Below, in pieces: positions 1-4,460 of a stretch of 6,263 bases of DNA. Location: contig SLGL01000380.1 in the NCBI GenBank assembly GCA_007123785.1, forward strand, positions 1-6,263, written 5' to 3'. Under the pieces are notes generated by a model. It searched no databases and was not told where the DNA came from. It saw nothing but the letters and a program-made list of their open reading frames with translations. Both the position numbers and the translations under genes were made by a program. Each line of letters opens with the position of its first letter. The first letter of the stretch is position 1. Source of the stretch: Balneolaceae bacterium. Its GTDB lineage: Bacteria > Bacteroidota > Rhodothermia > Balneolales > Balneolaceae.

Positions 1-2
1 TA

Positions 3-19
3 CAGGTTCACTGAACCTG
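3..19. repeat. Perfect 8-1-8 palindrome at the window edge
   Basis: CAGGTTCA and TGAACCTG are perfect inverted arms separated by a single C. The site lies downstream of the last gene of the metal cluster. It could be a hairpin in the 3' trailer (6-bp stem, 5-base loop) or an operator for whatever follows beyond the left edge. An 8-bp palindrome with a short spacer is expected about once by chance in a window this size, so its meaning is uncertain. Confidence 0.35.
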
Positions 20-43
20 CATGATTGGATGAGCTTTGGTTAC

Positions 44-70
44 CCCGCATTTCTTGGTGAGAAATGTGGG
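44..70 (-). terminator. Hairpin directly after the last stop of the metal cluster
   Basis: Two 11-base arms (44-54 and 60-70) match at 10 of 11 positions around a 5-base spacer. The hairpin abuts the TAA stop of the small His/Cys protein gene at 71-73. On the minus strand the one mismatch is A against C; on the plus strand it would be a G-U pair. No T-run follows on the minus strand, so this is not a textbook intrinsic terminator. The position right after a stop codon at the end of a gene run still suggests a transcript end or an mRNA-stabilising 3' stem. Confidence 0.45.
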
Positions 71-403
71 TTAAACGTATAAACCGGGAGGGGCGCGCAG
101 GGAAAAACCGTGGCCTGCGAAAGTTCTGACCGGAGGATAATCCGGCATTAAAAGGGGTAAACCTGTAGCAGAGAGCTTTTCTTCCTGAGCAGAATCTGCC
201 TGTAACAGAGCAGTTGTTGTAAGTACACATTCAAAGCAATCTTCATCGGGAAAATCTGGCACTCCACTGTTTTCCGAAGAATGGTGACTGTCAGTGTGGG
301 AATCGGCAAGATGAACAACCGGGTGAATCATCCACAGAAACATCCCAATGGCTGTAAGCAGCGCTGTACATGGCCAATAGATATGTTTGATTTTCCGGAT
401 CAC
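71..403 (-). CDS. Small membrane-anchored His/Cys protein, DUF2946-like
   Basis: This 110-residue protein has a basic N-terminus and one hydrophobic segment (about residues 8-29), which acts as a signal anchor or uncleaved signal peptide and places the rest outside the cytoplasmic membrane. After the membrane segment come H27, H31, H36, H40 and H41, then an acidic stretch holding C56-F-E-C59, and a C-terminal RAPP motif at 103-106. This layout (one helix, histidines, CxxC, terminal R-x-P-P) resembles the DUF2946 family of small proteins often found near copper or other metal uptake genes. The match is by eye only. The start is GTG; no ATG lies in frame before the upstream stop at 455-457. The gene follows the RHH gene after 40 bases and is probably the last of the operon. 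A metal-binding or metal-handing role in the periplasm is inferred. Confidence 0.65.
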   Translation of the reverse strand: MIRKIKHIYWPCTALLTAIGMFLWMIHPVVHLADSHTDSHHSSENSGVPDFPDEDCFECVLTTTALLQADSAQEEKLSATGLPLLMPDYPPVRTFAGHGFSLRAPPGLYV

Positions 404-443
404 ATTATATAAATAATTGAAAACAAAATTGATAACTTTTCTG

Positions 444-773
444 TTACTGCTTCTCTACACATACTGAACATTCCACCCACTCTTCACTGGGAATCTGCTT
501 GATGGCCTGTGGGCTGTTCCCTTTTTCAAATACGGGTTTGAACAAAATATTTCCTTCATTGTGTTCCGATCCGCAGGTGTGGCAATTTACTTCATGATCA
601 ATGCGGAGCGGTGTGTAGCCAGTTATGATCCATCCATCGTGTCCCTGTCTCGCTGCCAGGCTTTCGAGTGCAGCACGAACGGTTTGCGACTTATTCCCGC
701 CATAATATTTTTCAGAAAGTTTATTCAGAAGTGAAACGGTGTTGTTGTCTAAGGTAAAATTGAGTCGTTTCAT
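444..773 (-). CDS. Ribbon-helix-helix protein with C-terminal double CxxC module
   Basis: This 109-residue cytoplasmic protein has two parts. Residues 2-42 look like a CopG/Arc-type ribbon-helix-helix DNA-binding domain: a short beta strand (KRLNFTL), a helix starting near N11, a turn with GGNKS at 25-29, and a second helix ending near L39. Residues 60-105 hold two cysteine pairs, C64-H-T-C67 and C102-S-V-C105, spaced like a four-cysteine zinc ribbon or metal-sensing site. RHH proteins bind short palindromes as dimers, and a perfect palindrome sits on the promoter of this operon, so autoregulation in response to a thiophilic metal is a reasonable inference. The ATG lies 6 bases after the stop of the MerC-family gene, with a purine-rich AGAAGAAAA just before, so the two are probably co-translated. 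It is not NikR, whose C-terminal ACT-like domain is absent. The metal and DNA target are unproven. Confidence 0.85.
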   Translation of the reverse strand: MKRLNFTLDNNTVSLLNKLSEKYYGGNKSQTVRAALESLAARQGHDGWIITGYTPLRIDHEVNCHTCGSEHNEGNILFKPVFEKGNSPQAIKQIPSEEWVECSVCVEKQ

Positions 774-779
774 ATTCAG

Positions 780-1208
780 TTAGTTTTCTTCTGTCACAAC
801 AGGATGATGATTATGGCGATGGTTGGTACAAACACGATGATGCCGGTAATTGAACCAGTGTCCGGCAATCAACAAAATACTGCCGGTAAAGGTTGCTGCC
901 GATTCAAAAATCAGGCCGAGCCAAAAGTGGCCGAGCAGCCATCCGGCCAGCAGCAACAGAAAGCCGGTAATCAATAGTGTGGTAATTTTACGGTCGTAAT
1001 GGCTTCTTTTCGCAGCAAAATAGACTACAGGCAGTAACAACAAAATAAAAAGAGGATGAAGCCATTCATGGATCGTCATCGAGACCGACCATAACGGCAA
1101 CACAGAAATCAGGACCGGAACCACCAGACAATGAATAGCACAGATTCCGGACACACCAATTCCAAAGCGATCCAATAAAACAGATGACGTTAAACTTTTT
1201 TCAGGCAA
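780..1208 (-). CDS. MerC-family heavy-metal membrane protein with His-rich tail
   Basis: This 142-residue inner-membrane protein has four hydrophobic segments (about 17-38, 47-67, 75-95 and 97-118). The first carries C23-A-I-H-C27, the cysteine pair typical of MerC-domain proteins, which move Hg(II) or related thiophilic metals across the membrane. The tail after residue 120 is basic and rich in histidine (H123, H124, H130, H132, H134, H135) with one cysteine, C127. Length matches the MerC family. The start appears to be TTG at 1206-1208: an in-frame stop lies at 1221-1223, no ATG or GTG lies between, and the next ATG would delete the CxxxC helix. No strong Shine-Dalgarno is visible. It is the first gene of the metal cluster, directly behind a promoter overlaid by a palindrome. 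Many MerC-domain proteins lie outside mercury operons and no merA or merR is present here, so the true metal may not be mercury. Confidence 0.88.
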   Translation of the reverse strand: MPEKSLTSSVLLDRFGIGVSGICAIHCLVVPVLISVLPLWSVSMTIHEWLHPLFILLLLPVVYFAAKRSHYDRKITTLLITGFLLLLAGWLLGHFWLGLIFESAATFTGSILLIAGHWFNYRHHRVCTNHRHNHHPVVTEEN

Positions 1209-1230
1209 AACGGGATTGATTTATTTCTTG

Positions 1231-1252
1231 AGTGTGTATAAATATACACACT
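1231..1252. promoter_or_regulatory. Perfect 10-2-10 palindrome, probable operator of the metal operon
   Basis: AGTGTGTATA and TATACACACT are perfect inverted arms around an AA spacer. The site covers the -10 box and probable start point of the promoter of the MerC-family gene, where a bound repressor would block RNA polymerase. It ends 22 bases before the TTG start. Arms this long with so short a spacer are very unlikely by chance in 6 kb. A second, weaker inverted repeat (ATTGA, AC, TCAAT at 1259-1270) overlaps the -35 box, and TTGAAC occurs twice in direct orientation (1253 and 1260). The best local candidate for binding is the RHH protein of the same operon; an unlinked ArsR/SmtB-type sensor is the main alternative, since that family also uses palindromes with a 2-base centre. 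Confidence 0.75.
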
Positions 1253-1269
1253 TTGAACATTGAACTCAA
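1241..1269 (-). promoter_or_regulatory. Sigma-70-like promoter of the MerC/RHH/DUF2946-like operon
   Basis: On the minus strand TTGAGT (1264-1269) and TATATT (1241-1246) are separated by 17 bases, a good match to the -35/-10 consensus (4/6 and 5/6). Transcription would start near 1235, giving a short leader of roughly 25-30 bases before the TTG codon. The -10 box lies inside the 22-bp palindrome. If this lineage uses the Bacteroidota-type consensus instead, TATATTTA still resembles its TAnnTTTG -7 box. Confidence 0.6.
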
Positions 1270-1279
1270 TAGCTGCTTT

Positions 1280-1296
1280 TTGGGGAGTTTCCCCAA
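1280..1296. repeat. GC-rich 7-3-7 hairpin upstream of the metal operon promoter
   Basis: TTGGGGA and TCCCCAA form a perfect inverted repeat around GTT, standing out in AT-rich DNA. It lies 10 bases upstream of the -35 box of the metal operon and 164 bases past the stop of the preceding gene. Neither strand has a clean T-run after the stem (plus: TTTTG; minus: AAAAAGC), so it is either a weak terminator for the upstream secreted-protein gene or a protein binding site. Confidence 0.4.
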
Positions 1297-1417
1297 TTTT
1301 GAAATTAGATTCCAATATTACCGGTTTCACTTAAGAAGGCAGCCAGGAGATCGACTATGAAGATGATCCGTTTGAAACCGAAGAACAGTGAAAAGTTTGG
1401 TTTGAACAAAAGTAATT

Positions 1418-1483
1418 GGTTAGGTAGTTACTTTATTGTTTGGGCATTTTTCAGTCAATCTATTCATCGGTTTCTGCAGTTTC
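1418..1483. repeat. Copy 1 of a 66-bp degenerate direct repeat (gene 3' end)
   Basis: This stretch aligns without gaps to 2042-2107, with 50 of 66 bases identical by hand count; the first 17 bases match at 16 positions. It covers the last seven codons and stop of the small secreted-protein gene and about 40 bases of its downstream DNA. The second copy lies about 620 bases away, just behind scpB. Confidence 0.6.
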
Positions 1484-1858
1484 TTCCTTTTCCCTGGATG
1501 CTTTGAAATCCATATTTCCTTCAACCGTTTCCACATGGCCGGTAAGGGAATCATCTTCGAGTATGAACACTGAGTTTACTCTGTAACCGTCTACCATCGT
1601 CTGGAACCGGACTTCACCATCCTCATAGAGCACTTCCCTGACGGAAAGTTGACGGCCTGAATCAAACAGAACTTTTGCGGTGATCAAATTTTCTTCACCG
1701 GTTTCAAAGATAACTTTGCCTTTGCTGTATTCCCAGGGCGCCTGGGCTACTTCAAACGACCATGAACCAAGCAGCGGGTCTTCTTCGGCGTGAAGATTTG
1801 CCATCAAAAAAAACGAAAGCAGGATTGCAGCGGATAAAAACATAAATGAGTTTTTCAT
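1460..1858 (-). CDS. Small exported beta-rich protein of unknown function
   Basis: This 132-residue protein begins with a clear Sec signal peptide: a basic start, a hydrophobic core at about residues 5-21, and an AHA-like cleavage site (LHA) near residue 24. It has no lipobox cysteine and no other cysteine, so it should be free in the periplasm or secreted. The mature part starts with the LLGSWSFEV pattern and continues with alternating polar/hydrophobic strands and turns (residues 29-121), consistent with a small lipocalin-like or single beta-barrel/sandwich fold. The GSW motif near the mature N-terminus recurs in such small Bacteroidota domains. The tail (123-132) is charged and probably disordered. 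It starts at ATG with no strong Shine-Dalgarno. It has its own likely promoter and lies between non-coding stretches on both sides, so it is probably transcribed alone. Ligand and role are not recognisable. Confidence 0.82.
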   Translation of the reverse strand: MKNSFMFLSAAILLSFFLMANLHAEEDPLLGSWSFEVAQAPWEYSKGKVIFETGEENLITAKVLFDSGRQLSVREVLYEDGEVRFQTMVDGYRVNSVFILEDDSLTGHVETVEGNMDFKASREKEETAETDE

Positions 1859-1922
1859 AGGACTGGAATAATTAGGTTAATGAATAGGCAGGTCATGATT
1901 AAATTGAATCTAACCTTTTTAA

Positions 1923-1951
1923 ATAATATAAATTCCCCAAAATCCAAGCAA
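1923..1951 (-). promoter_or_regulatory. Possible promoter of the small exported protein gene
   Basis: On the minus strand TTGCTT (1946-1951) and TATTAT (1923-1928) are 17 bases apart. The -10 is good (5/6), the -35 weak (3/6). It would give a leader of about 60 bases before the ATG at 1858. The region is AT-rich, so a chance match is possible. Confidence 0.35.
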
Positions 1952-1998
1952 TAGCCAGCCGGAATGATCATTTGTTTAGCAAGCAGCGACAAGCGATT

Positions 1999-2025
1999 CC
2001 TCCCGACACCTTTGTTCGGGACAGG
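1999..2025. repeat. GC-rich intergenic hairpin behind scpB
   Basis: TCCCGA (2001-2006) and TCGGGA (2016-2021) pair around a 9-base spacer, and flanking CCT/AGG extend the stem with a bulge. The hairpin lies about 100 bases past the scpB stop. Short hairpins of the form CCCGA...TCGGG look like the intergenic repeats common in Bacteroidota-like genomes; the similarity to other genomes is from memory and is not verified. It could help end the scpB transcript, though no T-run follows on the minus strand. Confidence 0.45.
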
Positions 2026-2041
2026 CGTGAAACGAAATCCG

Positions 2042-2107
2042 GGTTAGGGAGTTACTTTCCCGGCTGGATATATTTCAGTTTATCTGTTTTTCGGTTTCTG
2101 CTGTTCC
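2042..2107. repeat. Copy 2 of a 66-bp degenerate direct repeat
   Basis: This is the partner of 1418-1483 (50 of 66 bases identical, no gaps). In the frame that matches the secreted protein's C-terminus the minus strand reads TAETEKQIN and then a stop, compared with TAETDE and a stop in the intact gene. It sits immediately behind the scpB stop. It looks like a decayed remnant of a duplicated gene end rather than a functional gene. Confidence 0.55.
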
Positions 2108-2118
2108 GTGCATTACCC

Positions 2119-2826
2119 TTACCGGTCCATTTCTTTTGACTCATTGGATTCATCGCCGCTGTTTTCTTCGGCAAAATCCTCAAACAGCTCTTTTGCTTTC
2201 TCATCGTCGAGTTCCATTTGCCGCTCCATCAGCATTTTACGGTGTTCGGCCATGTCATCGTCCTTCAATATTTCATCAATTTCACGTGGTTTGGGCAGTT
2301 CATCGACCGAGTTAATACCGAAATGTTTCAGGAATTCGGGTGTGGTTTTGTAGAGAAGCGGTTTCCCCGGTGAATCGGCACGGCCAGATACTTTCACGAG
2401 CATCTTTTCAAGTAGCTGCCGTAAAATATAACCCGAATCCACGCCGCGAATGCTGTCCACCTCCGGCTTTGTGACAGGCTGCCGGTATGCTACAATCGCC
2501 AGTGTTTCGATCGCTGATTGCGAAAGTCGGCGGTAGGCGTTTTCATGCTGGAAGATACTGAGCCAGGGATGATAGCGCGGCTGCGTGACAAACGTATAGC
2601 CTCCGCCGGTTTGCTCAATCCGGAAGGAGAGGTCATTCTGCTCAAAGCGCTCATTGAGCTGACCCACAATCCGGCTTATCACCGTCTCATCAAGGTCCAG
2701 TTCCTCCTCACTCTCTTTGATGATAGAAGAGATCTTTTGCCATGAAAGAGGATCGGGACTGGCAAAAATAAGAGCTTCCACTACAGAAGTGAGCCGTGTT
2801 CCGTCAACAAAACGATAATCAAGCAT
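2119..2826 (-). CDS. scpB: Segregation and condensation protein B (ScpB)
   Basis: ScpB is the kleisin-associated (Kite) subunit of the SMC-ScpA-ScpB condensin, which organises and segregates the chromosome. Two winged-helix domains are visible: the first at about residues 10-85 (VVEALIFASPDPLSW, then a FRIEQTGGGY wing), the second at about 98-170 with the family signature LSQSAIETLAIVAYRQPVTK followed by IRGV, GRADSPGKPLLY and TTPEFLKHFG. Residues 180-235 form a charged, mainly acidic, probably disordered tail, giving 235 residues, slightly longer than usual. ATG start, with no Shine-Dalgarno-like sequence just before it. scpA, which often directly precedes scpB, is not here; the upstream neighbour is a 473-base non-coding stretch, so scpB appears to be transcribed alone. 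Confidence 0.97.
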   Translation of the reverse strand: MLDYRFVDGTRLTSVVEALIFASPDPLSWQKISSIIKESEEELDLDETVISRIVGQLNERFEQNDLSFRIEQTGGGYTFVTQPRYHPWLSIFQHENAYRRLSQSAIETLAIVAYRQPVTKPEVDSIRGVDSGYILRQLLEKMLVKVSGRADSPGKPLLYKTTPEFLKHFGINSVDELPKPREIDEILKDDDMAEHRKMLMERQMELDDEKAKELFEDFAEENSGDESNESKEMDR

Positions 2827-2885
2827 AAGTAATCAAAAAAATGAAAATTGAATCATGACCTGTGAAGATAGAGGGAATCGTGATG

Positions 2886-2928
2886 AGGCAAAAGGGAAAA
2901 GCAGCTTGAATAGAATTCTCTTTTGCCT
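2886..2928. repeat. 9-bp inverted repeat upstream of scpB
   Basis: AGGCAAAAG (2886-2894) and CTTTTGCCT (2920-2928) are perfect inverted arms around a 25-base loop that contains the palindrome AGAATTCT. The repeat lies 60-100 bases upstream of the scpB start, where a promoter or leader structure could be. One such repeat is expected by chance at this loop size, so support is weak. Confidence 0.25.
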
Positions 2929-2995
2929 GGATATCTCACAGTAAATATTTTAATGCTCTACAGGAATTCTATGTAGTTATTTTTGAGATAATTGG

Positions 2996-3219
2996 AAATC
3001 CCCTCCCCGACGGGTCGGATTTCGAAAACCTCTTGATAGGGGAAAGTTAGTCAAAAACACGACTTGTCGTGATTTGTTGACTGACGAGATGTGTGTTTAC
3101 CAAGCCATGAAACGGGCTCAGGTCAAAGAAAAAGGACCTATCCCCAGAACACACCCCTCGTTCGACAAATCAGGCTCCGCCTTTTTGTCTTCACATTTCC
3201 CCTCTCAAAGAGGGGATTT
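2996..3219. repeat. REP/MITE-like element with 10-bp terminal inverted repeats and nested hairpins
   Basis: The 224-base element begins with AAATCCCCTC (2996-3005) and ends with its exact inverse GAGGGGATTT (3210-3219). Inside are at least four further inverted repeats: CCGAC/GTCGG around GG (3007-3018); a long imperfect stem at about 3047-3084 centred on CACGAC/GTCGTG; GACAAA/TTTGTC enclosing AGGC/GCCT (3164-3189); and TCCCCTCT/AGAGGGGA around CAA (3198-3216). No transposase gene and no clear target-site duplication is visible. Such GC-run hairpins fit a non-autonomous intergenic repeat, and they may also end the transcript of the upstream hydrolase gene. Whether it is repeated in the genome cannot be seen from here. 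Confidence 0.5.
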
Positions 3220-3220
3220 T
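3198..3220. terminator. Strong 8-3-8 hairpin, possible terminator behind the hydrolase gene
   Basis: TCCCCTCT and AGAGGGGA pair perfectly around a CAA loop, 84-102 bases past the stop of the aspartoacylase-family gene. TTTT follows on the plus strand; on the minus strand, the direction of the genes, the stem is preceded by AAAA and followed by AAATG. It may halt minus-strand transcription by stem strength alone, but the T-run orientation argues against a classical terminator for that gene. Confidence 0.35.
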
Positions 3221-3299
3221 ACAGCCGCTATATCAATTTGCCTTTAACAAAAAGGAAGAATCACTCTTCTTTCAATAACTTTCCCGTTTACCGAGGTTG

Positions 3300-4460
3300 C
3301 TAACGCCTGTAACAGATCAGTGTATTTTCATCTTTTTCGGTGACTCGATAACCCATCAGGTGAAAAATATCCCGCACCAGGAACCGGGCAATTCTCAAAT
3401 CAACCTCATAACTCCTGGAGTTGATTTTTTTCACACCGGGTAAGAATTTCAGCAGGCCATGAAACGGACTCTTTCTTAGTATGGCAGATAATTCCAGCCA
3501 AAATTCGGATACTTCACGGATAATCATAAACCCATCGTGCCCTACATTCTGATAGAGCGGCATGAATATCCTGCCTGAAATGGGCGCGCGAATCAGTTCT
3601 CCATGTTCGTAAGCCAGAGGTGTATCTTTTTTTACAACATCAAAATTTTCGAATCCCGAAATCATTTCAAACTTTTCCGGATCATCTACCAGCTTGTGGT
3701 ACTTTACCTGATAGTAGCTATCAGGCACCCCGGGATGAGCTTCGAGCGTCTTCCGAACTTTCCTGAGTTTTAAATCGGATATTTCCAGAATGCCGGTGTT
3801 ATAAAAAAGGAGCCACAAAAATGCCTCACTTCTCTCTACCGAAACATCATCGAGATGGGCACCCGCTTCAAAACCGACAGCCTTGTATCCTAAGTTGTTG
3901 ATATAACTTAGCAAGGTTCCCTCAATATTTTCTTCAATCCCCAGAATATGCGGCACAGGAAATTTCCGGGAAAGTTTACGGTTGGCGAGAGTGTCGTTCA
4001 GCAGAATAAATGCACAGCTTTGTGATGATGTGGTGTGCAAGTCGGCAAAAATAAGGTCACCGGGCTGATCTATGTGCTTTTTGATAATTTGATCTACTGT
4101 GCGCTTAATTTCAAGACTTTCTCCATATTCGGATGGCTGCTGTTTTCCATTTTTTTTCAGCGAAAAATCTTTATCGGTATAAAATACCTCCCAGAGACGG
4201 TTCAGGTCTGTATCGAGAAAGCGAACCCCAAGCTCCAGTGCACGAATATTCCCGGTAATAGCGTATACCGTTCCCCCAAATTCTGTCTCTTTTTCGTTAA
4301 GAATATCCGCAATCCGGTCAATTGCTTTCAATCCTGCTGGTTCATTGCCGTGGATTCCAACAAACAGTACCAGAACGGGGCCTGTTTTATCTCCTGATTT
4401 TTTCCACCGAACGCGTTCAATATGTTCGGAGTTGCTATGCTTTATATTACTTTTTAACAT
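3300..4460 (-). CDS. Aspartoacylase / succinylglutamate desuccinylase family zinc hydrolase
   Basis: This 386-residue cytoplasmic enzyme belongs to the AstE/AspA branch of M14-like zinc carboxypeptidases, which cleave an acyl-amide bond of N-acyl amino acids or similar small amides. The zinc site is complete: G35-I-H37-G-N-E40 (His and Glu ligands) and D140-L-H142 (second His). N71-I-R73 and D85-L-N-R88 match the substrate-carboxylate-binding NxR and DLNR motifs, and E198 in GFEAGAH fits the catalytic glutamate. After about residue 285 a small beta domain (APISGRIFMP) caps the fold, as in AspA relatives. Its ATG lies 14 bases inside the end of the upstream ligase gene, preceded by AGGG within that coding sequence, so translation is probably coupled. 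Exact substrate cannot be read from sequence; pairing with a carboxylate-amine ligase suggests it cleaves or trims a related amide. Confidence 0.92.
   Translation of the reverse strand: MLKSNIKHSNSEHIERVRWKKSGDKTGPVLVLFVGIHGNEPAGLKAIDRIADILNEKETEFGGTVYAITGNIRALELGVRFLDTDLNRLWEVFYTDKDFSLKKNGKQQPSEYGESLEIKRTVDQIIKKHIDQPGDLIFADLHTTSSQSCAFILLNDTLANRKLSRKFPVPHILGIEENIEGTLLSYINNLGYKAVGFEAGAHLDDVSVERSEAFLWLLFYNTGILEISDLKLRKVRKTLEAHPGVPDSYYQVKYHKLVDDPEKFEMISGFENFDVVKKDTPLAYEHGELIRAPISGRIFMPLYQNVGHDGFMIIREVSEFWLELSAILRKSPFHGLLKFLPGVKKINSRSYEVDLRIARFLVRDIFHLMGYRVTEKDENTLICYRR

Larger units (their letters stand above)
2827..3299. other. Gene-free stretch between the hydrolase gene and scpB
   Basis: No convincing gene is present on either strand. 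The part near scpB (2827-2995) is AT-rich and should contain the scpB promoter, though no promoter stands out. It carries a 9-bp inverted repeat at 2886-2928. The part from 2996 to 3219 is a dense set of hairpins, described separately. The last 80 bases before the hydrolase stop are featureless. Open frames here have no family resemblance. Confidence 0.7.

Noticed and set aside
780..1208. Classical mercury-resistance (mer) operon
   Set aside because: Only a MerC-family protein is present. No merR, merT, merP or merA is in view, and the adjacent regulator is of the RHH type.
1357..1506. Plus-strand open frame of 49 codons with AGGAGA six bases before its ATG
   Set aside because: Its second half is antisense to the 3' end of the secreted-protein gene, it has no recognisable family or domain, and all supported genes lie on the other strand. 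The ribosome-site match is easily met by chance.
2075..2113. Twelve-codon minus-strand frame starting six bases past the scpB stop
   Set aside because: It is better explained as part of the degraded duplicate of the secreted-protein gene end; it is too short to support as a gene.
1889..2861. Identical 12-mer in opposite orientation upstream of two genes (1889-1900 and 2850-2861)
   Set aside because: A shared 12-mer on either strand is expected about once or twice by chance in a window this size, and it contains the simple palindrome TCATGA.
2996..3219. CRISPR array or tRNA cluster as explanation for the hairpins
   Set aside because: The repeats are not regularly spaced direct repeats, and no cloverleaf with anticodon arm and CCA-end can be drawn.
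3091..3303. Plus-strand open frame of 70 codons in the gene-free stretch
   Set aside because: It runs through several inverted repeats and its composition (many R, P, S, K with no pattern) does not look like a folded protein.
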